A DNA stretch of 64,000 bases from Dyadobacter soli (GTDB taxonomy: Bacteria > Bacteroidota > Bacteroidia > Cytophagales > Spirosomataceae), in contig NZ_FNAN01000022.1 in assembly GCF_900101885.1 (NCBI RefSeq), positions 62,001 to 126,000 on the forward strand, written 5' to 3'. Shown in pieces: positions 1 to 6,999 of this stretch. Under the pieces are notes generated by a model. It made no database searches. It saw only the letters and a program-made list of their open reading frames with translations, and was not told where the DNA came from. Each line of letters begins with the position of its first letter. Within the stretch, counting starts at the first letter, position 1. Position numbers and translations under genes: made by a program.

Positions 1-214
1 CAAGGTTATCCAGGGTGAGAAGTTCATTTTTCTTTGTGAGGGTATGGTGGATAGGTTTGAGGAGCTCGTAACTGATCAGGCTGTCAAGCAACGCCTGCTC
101 ATACGCCGGATCGAATTTGTTGCTTGATCCTTGTGCGGTAGCTGTCGCGCAGGTTAGCCCGCCTAGCGCTATCCAGCCGGTCAACAGAATCTTTTTTGAA
201 AGTGAGGATTTCAT
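1..214 (-). CDS. Exported phage protein, partial (runs off left edge)
   Basis: Reading leftward from an ATG at 214 gives an open frame to the window edge (71 residues visible). It begins with a clear signal peptide: MKSSLSKK, a hydrophobic stretch (ILLTGWIALGGLTC), then ATATAQ, a typical Bacteroidota cleavage region. The mature part continues with a D/L/E-rich helix-like sequence. The first 116 nt overlap, in another frame, the end of the 106-aa membrane protein gene at 99-419. That arrangement recalls overlapping lysis genes, but the cysteine in GLTC is not a good lipobox, so a lipoprotein is not shown. Function unknown; existence is supported only by the signal peptide and by position directly downstream in the late operon. 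Confidence 0.5.
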   Translation of the reverse strand, partial: MKSSLSKKILLTGWIALGGLTCATATAQGSSNKFDPAYEQALLDSLISYELLKPIHHTLTKKNELLTLDNL

Positions 215-419
215 GTTCCTGTTCTAGTTTAATGATGGAATCCTGTAAAACCAGCCGCTTTTTTCCGACCATGACCAGAGCGTCGATGATCGCGTCACTC
301 GACGGCTCTGGTTTTTTCAAGCCGGTGATCGAGTGATAGTAAAATAGGCAGTTTGTGATAAGGATCAGCAGCAGTAGAGCCACCTGGACTACATGCCAAA
401 AGACGAGAGTGACTTTCAT
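99..419 (-). CDS. Small membrane protein with coiled coil (inner-spanin-like?)
   Basis: 106 aa. Residues 5-28 form one hydrophobic transmembrane segment at the N-terminus. Residues 40-106 are highly charged and look helical or coiled (KRLVLQDSIIKLEQEHEILT, then an R/K-rich tail). The ATG overlaps the stop of the 772-aa gene by an ATGA tetranucleotide, so translation is probably coupled. An N-terminal anchor with a periplasmic coiled coil, plus a second exported frame overlapping its 3' end, is the architecture of phage i-spanin/o-spanin pairs. No sequence family was recognised, so this is inference from shape and place in the late region. Confidence 0.6.
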   Translation of the reverse strand: MKVTLVFWHVVQVALLLLILITNCLFYYHSITGLKKPEPSSDAIIDALVMVGKKRLVLQDSIIKLEQEHEILTFKKDSVDRLDSARRANLRDSYRTRIKQQIRSGV

Positions 420-2734
420 TGCAGTTTCGCGTGAATACCGTTACCGGCGACTTTTTGAGATACAATCTGGCCATTGGGAAGCTGGACATCGAGCGTATGC
501 CAGTTGTTGTCTGCAAAACTGTTGTGGTAGAACCAGCCTGTTTTTCCTGCCAACGTTTGAGAATACACGAAACCGCGTTGTTGCTTATAGGCATCCACCA
601 GTTCATCCGCCTTGAAATTACTCGGAGTGATCCATTCGCCGCCATCGATGCGGTGCCGCAGATAAGCACGGTCGCCTCCATCGGTTTGGCCGAAAGTTTT
701 AGCGTAGAGCCGTATCCCAAAATAGCTTAAATCTGCACTGCCGGTAAAGCCGTGATAAATATCCCCCGAACCTGGCCAGTATTTATTGAATTCATTGTTA
801 CGAGCTTCGCTGGAACCTTTCGGGTACCATTCGCCTACGAGTCCCTGGCCCGGCCTGCCGTCGAAAAGCTTCTGATTGGCCTTCCCAAAGCCGCCCCATT
901 CTGCGTAGAAATTGCCGTATACCTGAGAAAAAAATGCCGATGCAATGTGAACGTTCGGATCGAGTGGGAATTTATCCTCTTTGAAGTAGGTGCCGTCAGG
1001 AAAATCGATGCGATACCGGTTGTTTGGCCGGGTTTCTCCTTGTCCAAACAAGGCAACACCGGCATGGTAGCCCATGTGCTTAAAGTATTCCAGTCGAAAG
1101 GCCAGTTCGATTGGCTGTCGTAATACCTGATCAGGCGCGCGCAGATACACCGCTTCCACGATCATCGTGGTCGCCGAAAGCGTGCCGCCTGGCGAATACT
1201 CTGTGCTTGGTAAGTCCTTCGGCTCGGTGCGGAAAAGCTTTTTGTAATATTCTGCGCTTTGGTTGAAAACCAAGCTTTCCCCTCCCTGCCAGAAGTAATT
1301 GTGGCAGATCTCATAATGAATGCCGCGCGATCCGAAATCCTGCTCGTACCGTTTGCGCAATTCGGGATAGAAAGCGCCAAACATCGGCGAGCCGGCAGGT
1401 TGCCATCCGACATTCTCAGACATTTCCGACAGCCAGATCGCATCCGACGCGTCGGTTTTCCAAGCCCATTCCCTGGCTTCATCGACTGGCAAGCCATCGG
1501 CCGTAGGCCAAACCGCTTTGCTGGTACCGTTTGGCCAAAGCTCAGTACTTCCATTGTTCAAGCGCCCGAAGACGCCCTCGATACGCTGAAAATTACTAAA
1601 CGTCTTGCCAGCAAATTTAAGCAGGCGAACCTGCTGATTGCTGTCTGCATCGTTCCAGGGAAGGCTGTGGTGCGGCAGATGGGTTACGCCTTTGGCGAAA
1701 ACGCGATCAACGCCCCAGGGTTTCCAATCCGCTGCCCAGAAGTGCCCATTCGGAAGCTTGATGTCTTCGCCGATTTCTGCCCAGCTGACCTGCTGGTCTG
1801 ACGGATCGTAATTTTGAGGGATGTGGTTAAGAAAGCCGGCAGCGTCTTGCGCTCCCTTCGCCACGTATGTCTGAAAAGCGTAGCTCAAACCGCCACTGAA
1901 CGATTCGCCAGCGTCGATTTTAAACCAATCGCTTTTATACTCTTCGGGCGTTCCTGCCCACTTGTTGAACCCTTCGGCAGAGTATTCTTTTTTCAACTTC
2001 CCTACCAAAACGCGGAGCGGGTTGTTGCCCGCCACCACGTAGTTTTTAAGCCTGCTGTTCAAATCGAGCTTGTCCCCGTTGATCATGTACCGGTACATAT
2101 ACCGGTCCGGGTCTTGCCGGTTATCCGGAGCGATGTCTGTCGCCAGACGTACATTCGCGGAGTCCCGAAAAACCAGATTCAGGTGTTCGTCGTATCCCCT
2201 TGTCATTCCGATCAGTGGGAAAACACCGGGCGTTATCACTCCACCAGTCGGCTCCTCGGGCGTCGGGTCAACTACGCCTCCGGAACTGCGCGCGATCGGG
2301 AAATCCTTTTTGGAATCTTCCTTGCTCTTGCAGCTCTGTCCTCGGATAACAAGCTGATAGGTACCGTCTGGTTGGGCCGGATAGGCAATTTCGACAATGG
2401 CACGTTTGGGCGCGATCAGGTCGGTTTTGATCCTGGTGGCACCCGACCAAAGTTCGTACTGTAAAGTGTCAACGCCTTCGCCATGAAACTCGACAGAGGC
2501 GCCGGTGTTGGCCACCTCGAATATGCGGCGAATCTCCGGGCCTTGCGGACAGGCTTTTTTGGAAGGGGGCGGTGTCACCGGAGGTGTGACCACTCCGGAA
2601 CCGATCGCTTTTTTTAGACTGTCAATCCGCGCATTGACCCGGTCCAGATCACCTTTAAAGACCAGGTCTTTGACGTTCTGTGCTACAAGCGGCTGCGCGA
2701 TCGCCAGCAGCACCCAAAAGAGGAGTTTTTTCAT
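416..2734 (-). CDS. Large secreted protein in the prophage late region
   Basis: 772 aa, unrecognised. Residues 1-18 are a signal peptide ending LVAQ. Then come a short helix (about 20-45), a proline-rich linker (VTPPVTPPPS), a small Ig- or beta-sandwich-like segment (about 60-150) containing two cysteines, a second P/E/G linker (DPTPEEPTGG), and a large C-terminal domain from about 175 rich in W, Y and F. That last part looks like a globular surface or carbohydrate-interacting domain, but no catalytic motif could be identified. It starts 4 nt after the end of the DUF6712-like gene and is followed by an ATGA overlap with the 106-aa membrane protein. Phage tail proteins rarely carry signal peptides, so this may be an exported lysogenic or surface protein. 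Confidence 0.75.
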   Translation of the reverse strand: MKKLLFWVLLAIAQPLVAQNVKDLVFKGDLDRVNARIDSLKKAIGSGVVTPPVTPPPSKKACPQGPEIRRIFEVANTGASVEFHGEGVDTLQYELWSGATRIKTDLIAPKRAIVEIAYPAQPDGTYQLVIRGQSCKSKEDSKKDFPIARSSGGVVDPTPEEPTGGVITPGVFPLIGMTRGYDEHLNLVFRDSANVRLATDIAPDNRQDPDRYMYRYMINGDKLDLNSRLKNYVVAGNNPLRVLVGKLKKEYSAEGFNKWAGTPEEYKSDWFKIDAGESFSGGLSYAFQTYVAKGAQDAAGFLNHIPQNYDPSDQQVSWAEIGEDIKLPNGHFWAADWKPWGVDRVFAKGVTHLPHHSLPWNDADSNQQVRLLKFAGKTFSNFQRIEGVFGRLNNGSTELWPNGTSKAVWPTADGLPVDEAREWAWKTDASDAIWLSEMSENVGWQPAGSPMFGAFYPELRKRYEQDFGSRGIHYEICHNYFWQGGESLVFNQSAEYYKKLFRTEPKDLPSTEYSPGGTLSATTMIVEAVYLRAPDQVLRQPIELAFRLEYFKHMGYHAGVALFGQGETRPNNRYRIDFPDGTYFKEDKFPLDPNVHIASAFFSQVYGNFYAEWGGFGKANQKLFDGRPGQGLVGEWYPKGSSEARNNEFNKYWPGSGDIYHGFTGSADLSYFGIRLYAKTFGQTDGGDRAYLRHRIDGGEWITPSNFKADELVDAYKQQRGFVYSQTLAGKTGWFYHNSFADNNWHTLDVQLPNGQIVSQKVAGNGIHAKLQ

Positions 2735-2738
2735 TGAA

Positions 2739-3719
2739 TTAGAGGATTACGTGGGATTTATTGGTAAAGTCTTCAAGCTCGTCAATGCCGATGGCGACAT
2801 TGGCGGTGTAGTACTCGGGGAATTGCGTGGGGCTGGAATACTTGTCCATGAAGTCTTGCAGGCGTCCCATGTACAGTTGGGCATCTTGCCATAGCTGCTG
2901 CCGCTGGGCATTTTTGATGCCTTCGCCCGCGGGCGACTCGTTGGTTATGCCGTCCCATTTGCGGACTTCACGCGGGCCATTCTCGTCCAGTTTGATCGGT
3001 AGGTAAGGGTAAGCCTCGTGCAGTGTCAGGAAGGAGAGCGGCTCTTTGATTTTGTCGACCAACATCGATTCCAGCGGTGTCAGCTGCGCATCCTTGTCCT
3101 GCCATTTGATTTTCAACTCATCGAAAACGGCATAGGTGATGGCTTCACGGATGTAAAGTTGCTCGGCGCGACGGATGAACTTTTCGAGCTGCGAGAATAG
3201 CCTGCGGTTCCTGCCTGCCAGCGGCACGTAGTCGCCCAACTCGTCCGCGCCACGGATAAAGTACTGGTTGCGCGCTTGGTAAGCAGGGGAGCTCGTCCAA
3301 GCCTCAGGTTTGGTCTGTTCCAGGTTCTCCCAGAACAATTCCCACATCAAATCGACCATCGCCATATTTGCATCGCGAGTGTCGACGTATTCCCATTTGG
3401 CAACGGCGACAGTCTGGCTGGGACTGTTTTTGGCAAGACCCAGATCGCCTACCCGGAATTTCAGGTGAGGGAGCGCCATGTCGTAAGCGGTCCAGGCAAT
3501 GCAGCCCTGGCTAATGTCAAGCAATTCTTCCAGGCTGACCCGGTCCAGTTCCGGCAGATCTTCAAAGGCGGCATCTTCAAGGAAATCGTACAGCTCGACG
3601 CCGACTACTTTGCGGAATTCCCGTTCTGCGTTTTTTACGAATGAAAGCACCGTTTCAAAGTTGAGCTTAGCTTGCACGCCACCGAGCTGCTTTTTGAGTT
3701 GTTCAAGTTCTACGATCAT
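2739..3719 (-). CDS. DUF6712-like phage structural protein
   Basis: 326 aa, soluble, no signal peptide. Helical N-terminus (VELEQLKKQLGGVQAKLNFE), then a mixed alpha/beta body. Length, composition and place directly after a portal-like gene match the DUF6712-type proteins of Bacteroidota phages; I recognise the family only by this overall look. Its ATG overlaps the portal stop by one base (TAATG), so the two are probably translationally coupled. A head-completion or connector role is plausible inference. Confidence 0.55.
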   Translation of the reverse strand: MIVELEQLKKQLGGVQAKLNFETVLSFVKNAEREFRKVVGVELYDFLEDAAFEDLPELDRVSLEELLDISQGCIAWTAYDMALPHLKFRVGDLGLAKNSPSQTVAVAKWEYVDTRDANMAMVDLMWELFWENLEQTKPEAWTSSPAYQARNQYFIRGADELGDYVPLAGRNRRLFSQLEKFIRRAEQLYIREAITYAVFDELKIKWQDKDAQLTPLESMLVDKIKEPLSFLTLHEAYPYLPIKLDENGPREVRKWDGITNESPAGEGIKNAQRQQLWQDAQLYMGRLQDFMDKYSSPTQFPEYYTANVAIGIDELEDFTNKSHVIL

Positions 3720-5029
3720 TATGCAGCGTTGTTTTGGTTTACGACGGCTTGCGCGCCGGTGGGATTGGTGTCAAGGGTGGTGATCTGGACTTCTTTGAAT
3801 GCGGCTTGCACATCTTTGTAGCCCATCAGGCGCAAGGCCATGTTGATGTCTTTGAGCACATACAGCCGATGGACAGGCGTGCGGAAGTGTTGCTGATAAT
3901 CGGCCATCACCCTGATTTGGCTACCGGAGTCATTACCTGAGCCAGGGTTTACACCGGCGAGCGTTGGCAGCAGGCCGATCGAGTTGGCGATTGATTGGTT
4001 GGCATTTTTGAAAACCTTGTCGTATGCATCGTCGGACATCTCGTTTTTGAGCGGAACCACGTCAACGTTATCCATTGCCTTGCCATCTGCACCACGCATG
4101 TATTTGATCAGCATGGTCTTGTTTACGTTTTTCTGACCTGCTAGCCAGCTGGAAAGGTTGTCAGAGAAATCGCCCCAGCGCTTTTTAACCAACTTGCCGT
4201 CGACGTTACGTCCGCCTTCTTTGTCGAAGTGGTCTTGCGGCATCCGGATCAGGTATTTGATATTGTAGCCGTTCAGTATGCCGTTTTTATGGAAGGCGAT
4301 GATCAGGTTGGCCAGCTCAATCGCTTCTTCTGCACACCACCAGGAAGGGAAAGCGTAGAACGGTTGGCCAGCCAGCTTGTGCCGCGAATGTGAGACAGTG
4401 GCTGTCTTCCGTTTATTGAAGTCCAGATCGTTTCGGTCGAACGCTGCGAGCTTCTCGGTGTCGCCCGGCGTGAAATACTTGGAAAACCCGAAGTATGGAT
4501 TTACATGGAAGCCGCCGCCTTTTTCGGGCCTGCCGATACGGGTCTTGAAGCTGTCGAGCACCGACAGTGTAAACCAGTCTTCGAGAGGATCATAGCGCCA
4601 CTTGGTAAAGATGTTGGCGTTATCCACGCGCTGGGTGATGGCCGAGACGACATAGTCCTGCAAATCCGTTGCCCACGCCCAATCTTCGAGCCTCGGGTCG
4701 ATAAATTCAGTGAGCCTGGTCTTGCCGTCGACCACCTCCTTTTTGAAGAAGCCCACGCCGCTGGCGTAAATCATGTCCCGGAGCGATTCGAGAAGCGATT
4801 CAACGATCGTGTTCTTCTCGATCAGCGATCGCATCACATTGGGCTGGTTGTCACCTGAACCCCAGCGTATGTGCTCAAATGCATCGTATTGAGACCAGGC
4901 GCTACCGCCAAAGCTGGCGTCGCGAGATCCGGTGAGCTGTAACAGTGCCGCATTGTTGCCGCCCTCGTTCAGAATAAAAAAGCTATTGGAAATTTGGGTT
5001 ACCATTGTATTCGCCGTTGGTATGGTCAA
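3719..5029 (-). CDS. Phage portal-like protein
   Basis: 436 aa. Portal proteins form the dodecameric vertex ring through which DNA is packaged. Supporting features: an N-terminal segment on repeated engagement (NVMRSLIEKNTIVESLLESL), a central region with alternating aromatic beta segments, a long helical segment (EEAIELANLIIAFHKNGILN), and a C-terminal part with QSIANSIGLLPTLAGVNPG followed by a helical stretch, as in portals of Bacteroidota phages. The upstream 124-aa frame overlaps its start by 47 nt, or 26 nt if the internal ATG at 5008 is used. There is no terminase gene next to it, which is unusual. Confidence 0.65.
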   Translation of the reverse strand: MTIPTANTMVTQISNSFFILNEGGNNAALLQLTGSRDASFGGSAWSQYDAFEHIRWGSGDNQPNVMRSLIEKNTIVESLLESLRDMIYASGVGFFKKEVVDGKTRLTEFIDPRLEDWAWATDLQDYVVSAITQRVDNANIFTKWRYDPLEDWFTLSVLDSFKTRIGRPEKGGGFHVNPYFGFSKYFTPGDTEKLAAFDRNDLDFNKRKTATVSHSRHKLAGQPFYAFPSWWCAEEAIELANLIIAFHKNGILNGYNIKYLIRMPQDHFDKEGGRNVDGKLVKKRWGDFSDNLSSWLAGQKNVNKTMLIKYMRGADGKAMDNVDVVPLKNEMSDDAYDKVFKNANQSIANSIGLLPTLAGVNPGSGNDSGSQIRVMADYQQHFRTPVHRLYVLKDINMALRLMGYKDVQAAFKEVQITTLDTNPTGAQAVVNQNNAA

Positions 5030-5357
5030 TGATCATTCCGTCTACTTCGATGAGCAGATCGATTTTGATCCGGAAATGCTGTTTTTCGGGGTCTTGCTCG
5101 TCCAGGTTGCGGAAAAGGAATTCGTGGTTGGTGTTTATGTTTCCGCGAAACTTGCCAGCACCGGGCATGTGTTGAAAGCTTTTGGTAACATGGCGCTTGT
5201 AGCCGATCGTGCCGTCGACCTTGCGATACTTGATCGAGTGCACCGAGGGTTTTCCGGCCGAATCGTCGGACCGGATGCTGGCCATTGCTACTTTTCGTTT
5301 GATGATCTGGTTTGCCACTACTTTTTCCGGTTTTGGATAAGCGAAGGTGGCAGTCAA
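4983..5357 (-). CDS. Unknown phage protein (124 aa), TTG start likely
   Basis: The frame gives 124 aa from a TTG at 5357; the first ATG is at 5285 (100 aa). It is basic and beta-rich, with no transmembrane segment and no known motif (KYRKVDGTIGYKRHVTKSFQ in the middle). It overlaps the portal-like gene in another frame and is the first gene of the leftward late block, immediately after the divergent intergenic region at 5358-5457. Real coding status is supported by position and by the absence of a competing frame; function unknown. Confidence 0.55.
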   Translation of the reverse strand: MTATFAYPKPEKVVANQIIKRKVAMASIRSDDSAGKPSVHSIKYRKVDGTIGYKRHVTKSFQHMPGAGKFRGNINTNHEFLFRNLDEQDPEKQHFRIKIDLLIEVDGMIIDHTNGEYNGNPNFQ

Positions 5358-5407
5358 CCGGTTGAATGGGAAGGACGGGAATTAGTCAGGTGGCATCTTG
5401 ACAATGG

Positions 5408-5430
5408 CACAATGAATCGATACTATTGTG
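5408..5430. promoter_or_regulatory. Inverted repeat in divergent intergenic region
   Basis: CACAAT at 5408-5413 and ATTGTG at 5425-5430 form an inverted repeat with an 11-nt spacer, between the leftward late genes (start 5357) and the rightward gene at 5458. Placement between divergent genes suggests an operator; no regulator can be named. Confidence 0.35.
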
Positions 5431-5457
5431 ATCGAATTATTGATATCGTCAACAACA

Positions 5458-5949
5458 ATGAACCGGGGATATTTGAAACGAGGCGATGTCGTGTGGATTC
5501 CTCACGGCATGACGGTAGGGTATGCTGCTTTCCCACTTTGCCTGCACACAGAAACAATCAGCACTTTTAACCGAGAAATCGTATCTACCACCGTCAAGGT
5601 GGGAAAGGAGTATCACAGTAGAACGGACGTTACGAAGGAACGCGAAGCAATAAGGGAGGGTGTCATCAAGATTTTTAAGGGGGAGGATGCGCCCCTGTGT
5701 CTTCAAGTTTTGGACAAGTTTCTTGCGCACCAGTTACGTGACCAACCACACTTCATGCTGGTAATTCCATCAGGGCACTATGTAGTTACTGGCGTTAGTG
5801 TCGAACAGGGACATAGGATCGTGGATTTGGAGGGCATCTACGGAGCGTCCCCCACGAAAATCTACTTTTGGCAGAGTTCATGGGGGCCGCTCGCGCACAA
5901 CTCAATGGAAGTTGTTGGCCGTATGGATTTGGACAACCCGCTTACCTAA
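5458..5949 (+). CDS. Unknown prophage accessory protein (163 aa)
   Basis: 163 aa from the ATG at 5458 (MNRGYLKRGDVVWIP); an alternative GTG at 5428 would add 10 residues. No signal peptide or membrane segment; N-terminal beta-rich (GDVVWIPHGMTVGYAAFPL), C-terminal WGPLAHNSMEVVGRM. It is transcribed rightward, against both flanking phage modules, and followed by two small paralogous genes. That isolated orientation is typical of moron-type cargo expressed in the lysogen. No family recognised; defence, exclusion or regulatory roles are all possible. Confidence 0.65.
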   Translation: MNRGYLKRGDVVWIPHGMTVGYAAFPLCLHTETISTFNREIVSTTVKVGKEYHSRTDVTKEREAIREGVIKIFKGEDAPLCLQVLDKFLAHQLRDQPHFMLVIPSGHYVVTGVSVEQGHRIVDLEGIYGASPTKIYFWQSSWGPLAHNSMEVVGRMDLDNPLT

Positions 5950-5974
5950 GTTCGACGCTGTTAAAGTGTTGGTA
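5948..5974. repeat. Junction repeat copy 1
   Basis: Core TTCGACGCTGTTAAAGTGTT follows the stop of the 163-aa gene. It shares TTCGAC...TTAA(A/G)GT(G)TTG with copies near 6533, 6797 and 6975 and, more loosely, 6243. All copies have the same orientation. Confidence 0.5.
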
Positions 5975-6014
5975 TGATTGTTTAGCAAAAGGGCGGCGCT
6001 AAAATTTTAATTAT

Positions 6015-6230
6015 ATGACCGTTCAGAGCACCTTGGAAATATTGTACCGCTTTAATCGAATGCGAGACAAACTGTTAATTGCCCATGCCGCCGAAATGGC
6101 CGCCTTGGACGGGAGCGACCTCACCGCGCGAATACAGCTTTCTACCAGACACCTTTGCGAATTGCTTGACCTCCGAAAGGAGTCATTGCTGGAACTTGCT
6201 TCTCGCATCGATTCAGACCATCTTGAATGA
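6015..6230 (+). CDS. Small helical protein, tandem paralogue A (71 aa)
   Basis: 71 aa, almost entirely helical with leucine-rich heptad-like spacing (LEILYRFNRMRDKLLIAHAA). It aligns over its length with the next gene (6310): both carry an [IL].[IL]..R[FY]N....... L.[IL]AHA.E[ML] block followed by a long helix with a [LI]MDL or LLDL core. No known family. Probably a small oligomeric or antagonist-type protein; function not inferable. Confidence 0.6.
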   Translation: MTVQSTLEILYRFNRMRDKLLIAHAAEMAALDGSDLTARIQLSTRHLCELLDLRKESLLELASRIDSDHLE

Positions 6231-6242
6231 TTATCTAGGCTT

Positions 6243-6274
6243 AAGGGTTCGACGTTTAGCATGCTTGTTGGTAT
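6243..6274. repeat. Junction repeat copy 2 (divergent)
   Basis: GGGTTCGACGTTTAGC followed by TTGTTGGTAT lies between the two tandem paralogues. It keeps the TTCGACG core and the terminal GTTGGTAT seen in copy 1 (5948) but has a changed centre. About 295 bp from copy 1 and 290 bp from copy 3. Confidence 0.4.
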
Positions 6275-6309
6275 ATTTTTTGAAGGCTTTCTGTCGAACG
6301 ATATGTACA

Positions 6310-6519
6310 ATGAAAAGCCACTTCGACCAAATCCAGGACATTGTGTGCAGATATAATGAAGTTGAGAGAACCCTGCGCCTAGCTCATGCGACTGAGCTTT
6401 TAACAGTTTGCAATCTCGACCGTAATGCATTGTTGTTGTTGCAATCAAAGCACATTATTCAACTAATGGATTTGCAAATCGCTCTAATGAAAGAACTCAG
6501 CCGATTCCGTGTTGAATAG
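6310..6519 (+). CDS. Small helical protein, tandem paralogue B (69 aa)
   Basis: 69 aa from the ATG at 6310. All-helical, with IQDIVCRYNEVERTLRLAHA matching the N-terminal half of the 71-aa protein encoded just upstream (6015-6230), and QLMDLQIALMKELSRF matching its C-terminal half. The spacing (about 295 bp gene to gene) with a repeat copy at each junction suggests tandem duplication followed by divergence. Function unknown. It converges on the leftward zinc-ribbon gene. Confidence 0.6.
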   Translation: MKSHFDQIQDIVCRYNEVERTLRLAHATELLTVCNLDRNALLLLQSKHIIQLMDLQIALMKELSRFRVE

Positions 6520-6532
6520 ATAGACATTCATT

Positions 6533-6558
6533 AAGGTTCGACGCGTTTAAGGTTGATA
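6533..6558. repeat. Junction repeat copy 3
   Basis: AAGGTTCGACGCGTTTAAGG then TTGATA. The TTAA provides the stop codon of the leftward zinc-ribbon gene ending at 6547, so the repeat extends into coding sequence. Confidence 0.5.
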
Positions 6559-6795
6559 TGAAAGTGGATACAGTCCTGGGGCAGTGTATTCTGGCTGATT
6601 CAGCGGAGATTCCTGCAATCGCTCATGATGGTGCCCGATCATATTTTTACATTGAGGGCATCGCCATCCATACGGTTCCGGGCGCATCCTGCCTCGGTAG
6701 TTGCACATGAGGCAGTACGGATTCCATCCCTCGTATTGTAGGAACTTCTTCCGCTCTTCAATGGGCATTTCAAACATTTCGGCTACGGTGTTCAT
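6547..6795 (-). CDS. Small zinc-ribbon protein (82 aa)
   Basis: 82 aa. Contains two CxxC pairs, YCLMC at about 28-32 and RCPQC at about 45-49, separated by an aromatic/basic turn: a zinc-ribbon fold. A histidine cluster (GHHHE) follows. Such proteins in phage early operons usually bind nucleic acid or remodel transcription, but no specific family is recognised. It is near the distal end of the leftward early operon, after PcfJ and a 54-aa gene; its ATG lies 15 nt beyond the upstream stop, inside repeat copy 4. Confidence 0.7.
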   Translation of the reverse strand: MNTVAEMFEMPIEERKKFLQYEGWNPYCLMCNYRGRMRPEPYGWRCPQCKNMIGHHHERLQESPLNQPEYTAPGLYPLSYQP

Positions 6796-6825
6796 AATGG
6801 TTCGACTCAGTTAAGGTGTTGAAAG
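6796..6825. repeat. Junction repeat copy 4
   Basis: ATGGTTCGACTCAGTTAAGG followed by TGTTGAAAG. It spans the stop of the 54-aa gene (TTA at 6811-6813 on the plus strand) and the leader of the zinc-ribbon gene. Confidence 0.5.
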
Positions 6826-6975
6826 TATTTTGATGGCCGCCCGGATCTGCTCTCCTTCGCTTATAATGCGCGGCAGGTTAGCCTTTAACTGGTCAGTTGA
6901 TAGCTTTGTATTCGCTGAACGATGTGAGCGATTTTTGGCAAGTTCGATGCGGAGCAAGTTAATTACGTAGTCCAT
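6811..6975 (-). CDS. Small unknown protein (54 aa)
   Basis: 54 aa from ATG at 6975 (MDYVINLLRIELAKN...), helical and charged, ending in a threonine-proline pair. It fits between the PcfJ stop (6984) and the zinc-ribbon start, with 8 nt from PcfJ. No family recognised; the tight packing and absence of other frames are the support. Confidence 0.55.
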   Translation of the reverse strand: MDYVINLLRIELAKNRSHRSANTKLSTDQLKANLPRIISEGEQIRAAIKILSTP

Positions 6976-6999
6976 AGGCCGAGCTAAGGTTGTGATTTG
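6975..6999. repeat. Junction repeat copy 5 (degenerate)
   Basis: GGCCGAGCTAAGGTTGTGAT resembles the CGAC...TTAAGGTTG core of copies 3 and 4 and again contains a stop codon, here that of PcfJ. Weaker match than the others. Confidence 0.3.

Noticed and set aside
4932..5570. Long rightward open frame of 212 codons over the portal start and intergenic region
   Set aside because: Antisense to the 124-aa gene and portal start, composition unlike a protein, crosses the divergent region; a shadow frame.
5948..6999. CRISPR array
   Set aside because: Repeats are degenerate, 180-295 bp apart, contain stop codons of genes between them, and no cas gene is present.
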